Part shown: piece after piece, positions 49,845 through 62,200 of the stretch
Numbering within the stretch: the first letter of the stretch is position 1
Layout: the number at the start of each line of letters is the position of its first letter
From: Polydactylus sextarius
Lineage: Eukaryota; Chordata; Actinopteri; Polynemidae
Reading direction: 5' to 3'
DNA: 64,000 nucleotides
NCBI GenBank assembly: GCA_016801845.1
Contig: CM028927.1
Span: 13,488,501 to 13,552,500, forward strand
Notes under the pieces: generated by a model
Database searches by the model: none
What the model saw: only the letters and a program-made list of their open reading frames with translations
Told to the model about the DNA's origin: nothing
Translations under genes and position numbers: made by a program

Positions 49845-52800
49845 CTTACATGCTTCGCCGTGCACACATTCCTCTGTGCCTTTTTTGCATTTGATGGATA
49901 TCTTCACCGCAACCTTTACACGGTAGCACATTTGCAGGGTGGTGAAATTGTTTCAGGAGGGGCCCATTTAAATGACGGACCATGTCACAGACTGACAGGT
50001 TAAATGGGGGTCTTTGTCTCTGAGCAGATCGACTCTTCTTCACTCATCTGCAATCAGTCTGACTTTTTTTTTTTTTTTTGTCGCCACATCTTTCTCACTC
50101 CTTCGCTCTTCACACCTCCCCTTCACTGACACACTGCATCAGACGTTTTCTTAACTTTTTTTGAACCTTAAGGGCACAAAACTGTCTAAATTTAGTGTCT
50201 AAATATAACCCAGACTCATTAAAGCACCACATCTCATGTGTTGTGAGGTTAAGCCGGAAAAAAACAGTCATCTTTAGATGCTGAGAAGCGAGAAGCAAAC
50301 AAAAGAAAACGAGATGTGATACATGGGACATAAAATAGTTAAAGATTACATCATAGTATATTACATCAACAGCAAAGGTTATGACAGTAGATGACCACTA
50401 GGTGGGGTTATGGAGCTTCTGATTCACAACTTTACTGCTCTCACGGATGAAAACAACAAACCTAAACAAAGAGAATCTTGACTTGCACCTGTTTATGTGT
50501 TTTATGATCATATGTTTTTCTAAGCTGTCAGTCCAAAAGTGACAGAGTGACGCCTGCCTATGGGGAAAAAAAAAGAGTTAAGTTGATAAAACATGTCTCA
50601 GTACGACAGGTGCTCACCACATCCTGTGTTAATTAGCGCCATGTCTTGTCAGTGATTATTATTTGGAGTTGATGAGAGCGTTGATTCGAGTGTTTGCTCA
50701 CTTGTGCGGCTGATTTGACTCAGCGGAGGCCGATCAAACTGACAGTGTGAATTTCTTATTTATTTATCTTTCTTTTTTTTTTTTTTGCCTTATCACTGTT
50801 CAATTAGAGCAGCAGAAACTGACATGTGATGGAGCACGAAGGGAGAGAGCCTTCAGCCGGAGGACACGCACACGGTTATTTATAATGAAGTGCTGAAGTG
50901 TCCTTGTGTAACTCTGACAAGATTCAGGGTTGTTGCTTTGTAGCTGTGACTTGCCAGTAGAGAGAGAGAAGGTGAAATAGGGAAAAAAAAAATCTACTAG
51001 TGCTGTCATTTTTTGTGACTTGTCCTCAGTGTGACTAACACGTGAGATGTATCGTCTGTAAATGAGGGGAACACTTCATGTCCAAAAAGGTCTTTCATGA
51101 ACCCAATTACAATCTATTATGTAATGGTTTAGTTTGTTACACTTGCAGAAATAGTTGGCTGTGTTTTGATGTAATTTATTGGTGAGTAAAAACTGCTACA
51201 TTTAAGTAAAAAAGCCTGATAACACACTGATAATGATCTAAGAAAGGCATGGATATATATATATATATAGACAGGAAGTGTGAAAAGTGTAAAATGTGAC
51301 AGTTGTTTGCCTCTAAATCTTAAAGATCCTGAAATGAATGTTCCAAACATGCTCCAATCTGCTGCCAGCTGCTTTTTGGATCGCGCCGACTTGTGAAAGT
51401 CATCTACCCTGTGCGAGTTGACAAGTGCAGATGGATTTCTCTTCCGTTCCTCCTCAGGAATTAAAAAAAAACCCTCCCAACATTTTTTTTGGGCACCAAG
51501 TGTAATTGGAAACATCCTGAGATTGATTTTTTTTTTTAATACACATAATAAATGCTTAAGATTCATCAGCAACAGGCCCAGTGACTAACAGCTTGTCCCT
51601 TCGTCGTTGTACAGGTGTCAGAGAGAGAGACGCTCAGCCAGTCGGCAGACAGTCCGGCCACTGATCTGGCCGTCAGCAGCTCTCACAATGGTCCTCTCAC
51701 CAGCGGTACAAGTAAGCCAAGATAGCTTAACTTAGCATGTCATGCCCCTATTTTGATTATATACTATTATTAGAGGTACAGCTTGTGAAGTCCAACATGT
51801 TTCTGCTACACAGTAAGTTCATACATTTATCTCATGTGACATGTTTCGCTTTAGCTGCTGTTTTATTGTGATATATAGATCTAATCCTCTCAGTCATAGT
51901 CATTTTCATATCTATGATTAGTAACAGGAAACTGGAATTAATAATAGAAATGGTGACACAGAACCAAACTGCTTTGAAGTAAGTGTTAAAAATGCAAATG
52001 AAGAATCAAACAGTTGCTTTCTCTTCTTCATTCTTTCTCTGTTCCTCTAGTCCTCACAGACACACAGGACACCAGTCCCCATCCGTCAGAGGAGATGCTA
52101 TCCAGCCAATCGGAGCTCAGATCCTCCAAGTGTCACCAGGACCGCGAGCTTCCCAGCATCCCTCCCAACAATGCCCTCATCGGAGACGGACCCCCGCCCT
52201 CTGGGGATAGCACCTATGAGGTCGGTGTTTTAAAGTCACCTCACAACAGCAGAGTCACGTTTCTGATTTGAACTCAGCTCAGATGCAGCAGTAGAGGAGA
52301 TTAAAGCTTTAATTGGTTCACTGGTTGACTGACTGACTGATTGATTGTTTGACCGATCGAGCTCTGGTGCAAAATATAAAGAAGTCAGTAAACAAGATCT
52401 AATGTACGTGTCTGTTTTCTAGGTGGTGAAGGAAATCGCAGTGGCGTCACGTGACGTCAGCGTGGAAGACTCCTTGTATGAGACGGTGAAGGAGCTGAAA
52501 GATCCCCCCGTGCAGCTGGGCCTCCCCAACGGTACCGTCCAACCGGGCCCCGACAAACCTCCCCATCACCCCCCCGCCCTCCTCAACGGCCACCTCAGCC
52601 CCTGCACACCTGAGCGAGGGCCCCTGTGCGCGGGGGTGGAGTACGCTTCTGTCGACCTGAACAAGAAGAGCCGCCACAGCGCTGACATGGAGGCCAAAAG
52701 GCACTCTGATAACGCCGCCATGCCTCCTCAAAAGCCTCTGCAGGAAACAGAGGAGGACTTACCTCCACCAGTACCGGAGAAGGTGCTGGATGAAAACGAC

Positions 52801-55800
52801 AACCAGCCGGTGTTGATGAATGGGCTCGCAGGGGCTGGGCTGCACAATGGAGAAGTGAGTATGCTGTGCATGTGTGTGTGTGCGCGATCTCACACACCTT
52901 TAGATCTTTTGCATAATGCAGGTTCCTTCCTGTCTAAAGGGAACAGAGAAACACATATTTAGAAGATCAAAGACAAACACAAAATATATTGTGAAATAGA
53001 GTTTTAAAAATCTTCTATAAGACAGTGAATTAAAGTTTTAAAATATTTTTTTCTGGGTCGGATGGGTTGTGAAGGTTCAGTTTTTTAAGTAATTATTACC
53101 TAGATGAGTTATGACAACAGTTCAAAAACATTTTTCAATTCATAAACAGAAACACTGTGTCACGTCTGCGCTACTGACAAATTCAATTAGTGTCACCAAC
53201 TGCAGGTGGAGAATGACGCTGGATTTGGTTTTAGTCCAATAATTTGGCTCTTTTTCTTGTCTGATTAGTTTGATACAGAACTAAGCTTTGTTACTGACAA
53301 ACAAAGATCAGCAAAACCAAATCCTGTTTCAGTTTATTCCAACCAGGATAAAGGAGGTTTTCTATTCAAATGACCTGTTGGCTTTAAATCTGCTTATGTA
53401 AGTGAAGACTTTTTATAGTCTATGTAACATCCACAAATCATGATAATCTCTGATTGGACAACTTTTTGTCGATCAAAGCTGGCCACAGTTCCTTAACAGA
53501 CAGACCTAGTTAGTGTTAGCAGCAGATTACTAAAATACTCAATGAACTAGCTACAGTGAAAACCAGTGAACTTGTTTGCCTTGTAACATGAGGTGTGTGA
53601 TCAATATTTGCAAACTAGCTTGATCTACTCAGACACTTTAAAGGTGCTGTGTAAGTTTTTGCTCTATGGCCTGTGTAGCCAACTTTAGCATCAGCCAACT
53701 TTAGCATGAGCTTTGGCCACTGCTGGATTCACAAGATGAGGTTTTATCCTCTTATGTTGGATTGAAAGCCGACGTGATACTAACACTGACTCACTATTAT
53801 AATGGTGTAATGAGACTGTACAGGCCAGTGCTAGCTGGTTATCATGCTGAAATGCTAACTAGTTAAATTTAACATGTTAACTGGGTGGTAAAGGAATGAA
53901 ATTTGATGCTAAACTCACAACATTTCTTCTGATAAATCTGCTAACAGCTGTTGATACTGATGGTGACTATGTAGCTATAATAAACACTTATACACATATA
54001 GCACCTTTAACCTTTAAGTCAGAATCTTTGCGCAGATTGTGCACATTTATACACATTTAGAACATGTTCATAATCCAGTATATCTTCATATAACATCATC
54101 TGCGCGGGAATCCTTTGTGAAAGCGTCAGCATAGCTGGTTTTGGAAAAAGCTGATGGAGAACAAAGAAAAAGGGAGATGTTTCTCCCACGCGGTTATCAC
54201 CTGCTAAGCTAGCCAGCTCAGTGCTGCTTTAGGGAGAGTGACAGACCAAGGAGAGAAATTTGAGAGAGAGAGAGATAGAACAGTGTAGGAGTGAAGGGAG
54301 GAGAGGAGATTGAAAATAGGAGCTGGAGTGGGAAGTGCTAGAGAGAGTAATAGATGAAACAGAGATAGTGACGGAGAGATGATGAGAGATTGACGTAAAA
54401 AAAGAAAAGGAGAAAAGAAACGTCGAGAGGACCGGGAGGCATGAAGGGCCGGGGTGGAAAAAGAGTCAAGGATGAGAGACGGCGAGATAGAGAGAGAATG
54501 GAAGAGGAAAAAAGGAAGCTGGTGGCATACAAATGAAGTCATCTGTGGAAGGCATGGATGGAGGATAAATACGCAACAATGCTGGGGAGGGAGAAAAGGG
54601 CGAGAGATGGAGATTCAAGGGGGAAGAGAGTTTAAAAAAAAAAAAAGACAACAGTGGAGTAGATTGTAGTGTAGCTGCTGCTGCTGCTCTCGGCACGGAG
54701 AGGTCCATGGGAGAAACACACACGCTCACAAACAAAGTAACAGTCTAACACACTCTGAGGAAGAATTGCATCAGACCGATAGAAGCTGACAAACACGTGA
54801 ACATTAACAGCATATTGTCATTATCTGGTAGCAGCTGTTCTTTTCTACATCACTATCTTAAGTCCTGTTCGTATTTACTTTGCTCCGTCCTCCTCCTTAC
54901 TTTTTCATACTCCTATTTTTAAAAGCATAATTATGCTTTATTATAACTTATCTCATTTTTAGCCGTGCAACAGGCGTGGCTCTGTCCACCATTTCGGTCC
55001 AGACTGAAATGTCTCAACAACCGCAGGATGGATTGCTGTTAAGACTGGCACAGATGTCCCTTGTGTCCCTTTTTTTTAGCTTTTGAATTAAATGTTTCAA
55101 CAACTATCAGACAGACTGCAAACATTCGTGTCCCTCTCAGAATGAATAGCGACGACTTTGGCCATCGCTTTGCTGTCGCCGCGGACACGTTAGCGTACCG
55201 TTGGTACCGTTTAGTTTAAAGCACCACTGGCTCTTAACATGGCTGACGTTTTGGCCGCCCATCCTTACGCTGGCGATCGTCCCAGATGCAGTCAAGAAGT
55301 TCGCCAAAACCCATTCTGAAGCGTAAACACAGGCCAGCAGTGCAATCATTATCTAAACAGCCAATTGTAAGCATCAGTCACAGTCTACAGACTGACATCC
55401 TGATTCAATTTTGACTTGTAACACTTGCTGTACTTTTTGGACGGTTTATATTTGTTCTTTAACGTGTCCATGGCCAAAGTTGTTGCTATTCATCCTGAGA
55501 GGGACATGAATGTTTGCAGTCTGTCTGATCGTTGTTGAAACATTTCATTCAAAAGCTAAAAAATGGACACAAGGGACATCTGTGCCAATCTTAACAGCAA
55601 ACCAACCCATGTGTTGGGCTTTGGCTTAAATCTTCACATACAGTATTACCGTGTTTCTATATCAGCAGTTACTTTTGTCAGGATAGTGTTGTCACAACTG
55701 ATAAAAACATCAGTTAAAAGTCATTAAAATGAGACACATGTTGTAATAAAGCGGACTCATCGTTAAATATAGTCTGTCTACTTTGCTCTCTTGTCCTTTG

Positions 55801-56400
55801 TTTATATCCTCCCTCTCTCCTTGTTCATTTTTTTCTCCGTTCTTTTGTCCCTGGTGTTGCACCTAATTAGTTAATCACTGTAGCTCATTTGGACAGCAGG
55901 CGAGTCTCGCCTCATCTGACCCCTGTATCCATGATGAAATCTTGATCCACCGAGGTTCAACATATCACTCGAGCACACACACACACCCACACACCCACAC
56001 ACACACCCACACACATATACCTCGTTGGCTTGTCTACTCAGCATTAATTCTGTTATTTCTCCCCATCCCCCCTCTTATTACACACACACTCAAGATACCA
56101 AGACATATGTATGTTTACATATATTTTGCTACACATAGACTCCCTGGGGTTGATTTGAGGTTAACCCTGAATGTTCCCGGCTCCCTGTGGTTGATGCCCG
56201 TGTATGACCAGGAGCCACTGGTGATTTGTCTTGTCAAACCAAGAAGTGTGCATGTTGTGAATAAGTGTGTATGTGTGTGTGTATGTGAATGTGTGTGTGT
56301 GTCTGAGCCAAGTGAGCGCCAGCTGGCCACCATCAGTATGACAGTTAGTCTGGCTTCATGATGGATGATATGGGCTGTAGATACTCTCACTCCATCTCTG

Positions 56401-56445
<45 letters not shown>

Positions 56446-56624
56446 CATCTGTGCATACATGCTGGGGTTCTTATATGTAGATGTGTGAAAGAAATCTCCT
56501 CCACCTCCATTAATGCATCTCTCACACACACAAACACAAAGACGGGTTTTCTTTTCTCATACACACATTTTTTCATTCATACACGCATCTGGTTTCTAGT
56601 TTAAGATTTTACACCAGGCACAAA

Positions 56625-56665
<41 letters not shown>

Positions 56666-59282
56666 CCACTCAAAAAAAACTCTTTGTGACCTGCAGCTCC
56701 TCTGATCCAGTGCACTTGGACAGTTGGTAAACTGTCCTAAACACTTGTTTGCAGTAATTTGACTCCTGTGGGGTTTTCATATGACGTGCAGGAAATGAAA
56801 CTGACCTGGCCTTTGAGCCGCTGGGACACACACACACACCGAGGAGATGGTCCAGGTAAATAGTGATATCCACTGTGTCAGCAGCGTTGAGCTCCCTGTC
56901 AGAATTACTAGAGGATTTGCGGATGCTCTATATCTGCATATGTAAGTGTGTTTTAAAGATTATAAATTGAGTCTGTGTTGATATAGTTAACATATTTTGC
57001 ATATTTTTACAGTTTGGATCTGTTTATATGCTCGAATGAGTATGTGTAAAGAAGGAAACGCAGATAATCTGAGGTGGAGGTATTAATACTGATTTATATG
57101 TGAGCAAGCCAACGTGCGCGTCAGCATGACTGACACACTGACACCTGAGTTGTCCATCTCCTGAGGCAACTGTAATCAGCTTACTGTCACACATGAATGT
57201 CCTACATGTCATTGTATCTCCCACGTACACATATTCACATTCGCATAATCTTCTCTCACCTCACCCCATCACACTGATATAAATCTTTAAATAGATTTAA
57301 TACATATACAAACCAGTAGAATTTCAAGTCCACATGCAAGAAGCCGGGGTTAAATACTGTGATTGGAAATTCCTCTTTAATTTGCACTCATACTCATACT
57401 TTGTTGTGAGACACTCAGAGGAGCATGTTTCTTATGAAGTCTCCTCTCAGGTAACTCTGGTTGATCGGTTGGCAAATTAAACTGAAATGAAAAAAAAAAA
57501 GAAAAAAAGCATCTGTTTCATCTGAGAGTGTGCGTTGCAAATATAAATATAATTTTATCTCCAAAAACCCATTATCCATAAAGTAATCTCACTGATTTAT
57601 TCTTTTTCGAGGAAATGCCAGATAAAAATGTATCTACATGAAGATACAACAACACAACACACAGCTGGGGAGGACAGTTTGATGTATGCGCATAGTTTTT
57701 CATTCTGCACAAAGGAAGAGTAAAGTTCGTGAGGAGACGTTAGTATGTTAGATGCGGCCCAACAAGTGCGTATCTAACATACGAGGATAGAAAAGAACAC
57801 AGGAGGTAATGACTTCTTCATAAAGAAGATTTTCACAAAATATGAACTTATTAGTGGAGGCTGTCAGGGATATGTTGGTTCTTGTTAGGCTGCTGAGGTG
57901 TTTGGCGCCGCTGTCAGTTGTGCTTTGTTGATTAATGGCTCCCTCATCGATCATAAGACGAAGTGGACAGAGGCTATGCTCAGAAACATCACGTTCTCTG
58001 TCACCGCTTATTGACTTTCACTCAATAATTTTTTTAATGAATGAGTGCTTATAAACAACATTAGCTTCATATGTATCACAGCAGAAACGGCGAATGTGGA
58101 GCTTTTTTTTTCTAACCTCCCACTGCAGGAAATAGTTTAGAAGTTCACTTTATCGATTGGAAACCAAGTACTCTCTTAAGACATTCACAGAGGTTTTCCT
58201 GTGGTGTTTTTTGAAAACTGGTTAATAGTTAACCAACATGTTTTAATAATGCAGATCAATAAAAACTGCAGCTATACCTTAATTGCATTCCCTCAAAACT
58301 CTCTCTGTCTTTATTACAGTTTCCTGCTTTTTGATTGTAAGAGAAATTGTTTAAACTCTTGCCATCACATTCTTAAAAATAATAATATGTGACAATTTTT
58401 ATATACATCCAGCATTTTAGTTAAAGCAAGCACCCACTTTATAACCTGGGGAGTATTTTAAACATCTGATTCTGCTCTCCGTCTTTTCTTTTTCATGCAC
58501 AGGCTGCCATATCTAAATCTATCTTTTTTTTTTTTTGTTCTTTTCTCCAGTTACACTCTCCTCTGTCTCCTGCACCAGCGTTCAACAACCACATTCTCCC
58601 AGACAATGAGGTAAGTGTGTGTTAAACTCCCTTATTCCCCAAACTGTCTTTTCAGTCCCGAGACGGCAGCACTTTACACTTTGGATGCCAGATCTCCAAG
58701 CACCAGAAAGATAAAAAAAAAAAAAAAAGAAAAGAAAAAAAATTTACATCAGTAAAATTCAACAGAATAGAACATCAGACAACACACTATGGGGAGAAAA
58801 CCCTAGAAGGGATTTGCTTTTGGGTTCTCATTAAATGTAGTTATGTTTGCCACAGTTTTACACATGTACTATCAAAAACAGGGTAACTTCACACGTGCAT
58901 CTCTTCTGTTTTTCTTCAGTCTGCCGTGTACTCGACTGTCGACAAAACAAACTGTGCTGCCGCCGTGAACGAGGAAGACAAAGAGCACGATTACAGCAGC
59001 ATCGCAGAGATCAAGGGTCTGGTCCCGGCGTCTTCGTCCAGTGACCTCTATGCCACCGTTCGAGACATCTACACCCAACCCGACGAACCCCAGCGGAGAC
59101 AGGAAGACCCGAACTTTGACAGCACGGATCCCGGCTACGAAACCATCCGAATCCCAAAGACTGGTAGCTCGGACGACTCCAGCGCTGCGCTGGGAGCAGA
59201 GGGGTCAGACGCCGCCAAAGCAGAGCCCGACTACGAGAGCGTCGGAGAGTTGGGCCTCGGTCGGGAAATGTCCCGACTTTGA
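47454..59282 (+). CDS. pag1: PAG1/Cbp, Csk-binding lipid-raft transmembrane adaptor
   Basis: Type III transmembrane adaptor in lipid rafts. When phosphorylated by Src kinases it recruits Csk, which inhibits Src-family kinases. Seven coding exons (47454-47641, 48820-48877, 51615-51711, 52051-52220, 52423-52854, 58551-58610, 58920-59282) give 455 aa; human PAG1 is 432. A short extracellular N-terminus is followed by a membrane helix at about 36-57 and a CASC palmitoylation motif (Cys58, Cys61; human CSSC). Further landmarks are GDHDNLMNG (human GDHENLMN), KCHQDRELPSIPP, the SH3-binding PPPVPEKVLDEN, and tyrosine motifs Y170EVV, Y190ETV, Y245ASV, Y339STV (the Csk-site position, human Y317), Y360SSI, Y379ATV, Y408ETI and Y440ESV. 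It ends MSRL, a PDZ ligand like the human TRL. The start is the ATG with G at -3 and +4. Equivalents of human Y105 and Y299 are not seen. Confidence 0.95.
48820..48877 (+). CDS. pag1: pag1 coding exon 2
   Basis: 58 bp after TCTTTTTAG. It encodes QKKAANGHPAGDHDNLMNG, the conserved juxtamembrane motif, and ends at donor GGA|GTGAGT. Confidence 0.93.
49757..49842. repeat. (TG)n microsatellite
   Basis: About 42 TG units with one early TA interruption. Confidence 0.97.
50395..50407 (+). promoter_or_regulatory. CTCF-like motif
   Basis: CCACTAGGTGGGG matches the 5' ten positions of the CTCF core and then diverges. Confidence 0.3.
51615..51711 (+). CDS. pag1: pag1 coding exon 3
   Basis: 97 bp after TTGTACAG. 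It encodes VSERETLSQSADSPATDLAV and SSSHNGPLTSGT, aligning with human SDKEMFSRS...NGALTNG. The donor is ACAA|GTAAGC. Confidence 0.92.
52051..52220 (+). CDS. pag1: pag1 coding exon 4
   Basis: 170 bp after GTTCCTCTAG. It encodes ILTDTQDTSPH through GDSTYE, including KCHQDRELPSIPP (human KCHQSRELPRIPP). The donor GAG|GTCGGT is unusually weak. Read-through would add 17 residues after YE and then a stop. Confidence 0.9.
52423..52854 (+). CDS. pag1: pag1 coding exon 5
   Basis: 432 bp, the largest coding exon. It encodes residues 172-315 with SLYETVKEL, VEYASVDLNKK and the proline-rich PPPVPEKVLDEN, the Fyn SH3-binding equivalent. The donor is GAA|GTGAGT. Confidence 0.94.
53642..54006. mobile_element. 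MITE-like element with TTAA target duplication
   Basis: 365 bp bounded by AGGTGCT and its exact complement AGCACCT, flanked on both sides by TTAA (53638-53641 and 54007-54010). TTAA duplication is typical of piggyBac-type transposition. The interior has 'ATGCTAAC'-type strings common in fish repeats and no coding capacity. Confidence 0.6.
54240..54650 (+). repeat. Purine-rich (GA/GGAGA) low-complexity stretch
   Basis: The plus strand is dominated by G and A (GAGAGAGAG, AGGAGAGGAG and similar) over about 400 bp. Long frames read through it are Ser/Leu/Phe-rich artefacts on the minus strand. Confidence 0.75.
55026..55608. repeat. Interspersed repeat with long inverted arms
   Basis: Arm 55026-55164 and arm 55471-55608 are reverse complements over about 139 bp with a few mismatches. 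Shared strings include GCTGTTAAGA, GGCACAGATGTCCC, CAGACAGACTGCAAACATTC and TGGCCAAAG. Similarity resumes further inward at GGACACGTTA after a short indel. The leading GACTGAAATGTCTCAACAAC resembles the start of a common fish repeat. Confidence 0.8.
55972..56018. repeat. Imperfect (CA)n/(CCCACA) repeat
   Basis: CA units interrupted by CCC triplets. Confidence 0.85.
56405..56443. repeat. (AC)n microsatellite
   Basis: About nineteen AC units. Confidence 0.95.
56626..56666. repeat. Compound (TC)n(AC)n microsatellite
   Basis: About twelve TC units followed by about eight CA units, a small version of the 39.6 kb repeat. Confidence 0.92.
58551..58610 (+). CDS. pag1: pag1 coding exon 6
   Basis: 60 bp between TTTTCTCCAG and GAG|GTAAGTG, encoding LHSPLSPAPAFNNHILPDNE. 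It has no tyrosine and little similarity to the corresponding human segment, which is longer. Confidence 0.82.
58920..59282 (+). CDS. pag1: pag1 coding exon 7 (last)
   Basis: 363 bp after TTTTTCTTCAG. It encodes residues 336-455 with SAVYSTVDK, HDYSSIAEIKG, SSSDLYATVRDIY, PGYETIR and PDYESVGELGLGREMSRL, then TGA. These align in order with human Y317 to the C-terminus. Confidence 0.95.
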   Translation, partial: SAVYSTVDKTNCAAAVNEEDKEHDYSSIAEIKGLVPASSSSDLYATVRDIYTQPDEPQRRQEDPNFDSTDPGYETIRIPKTGSSDDSSAALGAEGSDAAKAEPDYESVGELGLGREMSRL

Positions 59283-62200
59283 GTTTTTTTGTTTTTTTTT
59301 CCCTGATCATCTTCATCTGCTGCGGTTGTTTGGGAGACGCTTCCTATCTGACACATCTCGCAGACGTCACTGTAGTGCTTTGAACCTGCTACCCAGCATG
59401 CTTTTGGTGCATGACTTTGGGGGGGTAAATGCCAAAAAAAATGGCTCGACACACTGCATTTAACATCAATGCATGAGTGTCCTCTTTACAGCTTTGGTAC
59501 GGTTTATAGTTTATCATATCTGGACTTTTAATTTATCACCCAGGGTGGATATCATTGGTACTGGTAGGGCTACTAGTAGATAAAGTGTAGTACTTCAGTC
59601 ACTGACGTTAATCATGTGGAAGATTGCACTTTGAATCATCATTATCTCTTTTTTATCTTTGCTGATTATATCGTAAACACTTTATTGTGAAAACAAATAT
59701 CAAAATTCGATCACAAGACACGTGGAACATTTGAAGGGTTGGCTGAGGACACTATCTGTGCCTGTGTTGCAAGAAAGATACACAAGAGTTCGGTGCCATA
59801 TACTCATGAAATTCATGCACTTACTGTACATATGAAGGTAACGTTATTTCTGTGTCCCATCTGCAGCTGCTAGTGACTTCCTAGCTTGTTCCAGGTGACC
59901 GTGTCATGTTTTATTGAAGCGTCTCTATTTCTAGGCTGTTCCTCGTCAGGTTGGCAACAACCTTCACTGTGCGTTCTCCGCTTGAACTTCCTGTACGGGG
60001 AAAAAAAAAAATCATAAAAGTCAGTCTTATCTGTGACCAAATAGTTGGCATTAGATGGATTACGCCATCGAATTTAAACGCTGATTCTTTGACTGCTAAC
60101 GTACACGTCCCTCATGTTGAGACTGCAAAGGTGTGTGTGTGATGCAGCGTGGCCTGATGTGATGTGAAACTAGCCATCTGCAAAAAAAAAAAAAAAAAAA
60201 TGGAACAGGAGCTCATGGGGAAGGTCCATTTCACACGGGCGAAGTTTCACGATACATTTTTAATAGATTTTTAGACGTTTTACAGTCCATGTCAACATTT
60301 TCTTTCTTTTTTTTTTTTTTTTTTTTTTTGGTGAAATTCATATTTATTTCAAGAAGCACATTGTTGTGGCGTAATTGTGAAATGTTACGACGTATGTCTG
60401 TGAGAGAAAAGTCAAATAGGGTTTTATAGAAGTTTCTAGCGTTTTTATTGACATATATAAGATGAAAGTGAGTCGTGAGATAGTGACAGGTGTAAAAGGT
60501 ACGCGTTCCCCTGACTTTTTAAAGAATTCATCGTTTTAAAAAAACAAAAAAAACAACATGAGATAGAAAACATATTTTCATTTTTTTATTTTATTCTGCA
60601 CAGGGGTCAAAAACAATTCAAATACTTGTAATGTGATGAAAATGACACAACAAACTTGTTTTATTATTATTATTGATAATAATGAAAATGTAATTAATTC
60701 AGTGTTTTTTTTTTGTTTGTTGTAATGCTTTTTGAGCCTACTCTTGGTACAGTATACAGTCTTCATTTGGCATCCTGGATTATTTTAAAGCACAAGGTTT
60801 AATATTATGGTACTGCATTTATACACAGCTTATCAAAAGCAGCGTTACATCTCTGCACAATTTGAATATCTAATGCTTTTCGACTTACTAGTAGCACTCT
60901 GAAATAAAAACATATCTGTCTGTTTGTAGCTTGTACTGACGACATGCCGACCGAGGCTTGTATCCGCAGTAGTTAGAGCACTATTTTAACCGTTACCCGC
61001 TGGACATTTTATGTAAGCTTTTACTTATTTGTACAACGTTCAGAGTGGTATCATTTTAGAATAAGTCTGTTAAGAGCACTGATTATATATTCTGTCTGAC
61101 TTGTTTTAAGGAAAACTGAACCCCATGTTGGCCAACGGCTTATCGCCTTATTGCTTATTGTAACTCAAGAGTTGTCAAAGTAATTGATCACGTGTTTAAA
61201 AAAAAAAAAAAAAAATGGTACAAAGTTTTGGTACGTGCATTTTAAGAAATAATAAGTGTGGTACTTTTATTTTAAACAAAAAAAAGAAAAGAAAAACTAT
61301 TGAAGGAACTATTATCTTCATAATACTGTTGTTTGAAGTTTTATTTTCAAATTAACAAGGCCAGTGTTTTGTTTTGTTTTTTTCGTATTTTGCTGTAAAT
61401 ATATCTGTCATAGCTACAGTATCTCCCCGCTTTCGCAGAACAATTGGTGTCATCTGCTTCCACCCACGTCAAAACATTACAGCATTACAGCATCTCCAGC
61501 CCCGGGTTTGTTGTTTCATTAGACGTGCGGCAGCTTGTTGGCGCTTCATACAAACAGAGGCAGCTCTGGCTGACTGCTACGAGATTCATAAATGATATCA
61601 GACATCTGAAATGCTGTTACATCTCCCAGCGATAGAGGAGTTTAAATCCAAACCACTCCCAGATTGTTTCTTTCTTTCCTTCTTTTTTTTTTTTACAACG
61701 ACGAGGCGCTCGAAAACAACAAAAAAGAAAGTCAATTTATATATTACCCCCAAAATAAATAAATAAATAAATAAAAAAATACATGACTCTTCGAGTATAT
61801 AGTTTCTCTTCTAGTGATGTGGTTGTGGACCAGGATGGTGCCATTATTTAGAAATAATGGTGTTCACAGAACACTATAAATGACCTCTAAGGAAATGATC
61901 TGCCAAAGGGGGATGTTTTAGTGCCAAATCTAATCGGGACAGCACACACACACTCATAGATACTTACCTAAAATCACTTGTTCTCTCTAGCTGTCCATCT
62001 TGGTCATATAAACACACAGACACATTTCCCTTCGGGGAATGAGGGGGTGCCCCAGAGATGCTCCTTTGCTGCCTCTCTTCCAGTCCCACTACTCCCGTAA
62101 TGAGATCATTTGCCCCCCCCCCACTCCCCTTTCCCTTTCCTCTATGACCAGCAGACAACTCAATGGTGACACCCGCCTTTGATCACAGGGCAAAGCCTGT

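Larger units (their letters stand above)
47642..51614 (+). other. pag1: pag1 introns around coding exon 2
   Basis: Two introns (47642-48819 and 48878-51614) with no other coding exon seen. They hold (CA)n at 49256-49286, a long (TG)n at 49757-49842, a CTCF-like CCACTAGGTGGGG at 50395-50407, an (AT)n at 51251-51269 and several T tracts. Confidence 0.6.
52855..58550 (+). other. pag1: pag1 intron 5 to 6 (5.7 kb)
   Basis: No coding exon seen. It holds a TTAA-flanked MITE-like element (53.6-54.0 kb), a purine-rich GA tract region (about 54.24-54.65 kb), an inverted-arm repeat (55.0-55.6 kb) and several CA/TC microsatellites. Confidence 0.55.

Noticed and set aside
49682..50003. Open frames across the long TG repeat
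   Set aside because: Microsatellite artefacts inside a pag1 intron.
52447..52897. Antisense frames over pag1 coding exon 5
   Set aside because: Shadow of the GC-rich sense exon, with no splice signals or homology.
54204..54735. Ser/Leu/Phe-rich minus-strand frames up to 112 codons
   Set aside because: They derive from the GA-rich low-complexity stretch in a pag1 intron.
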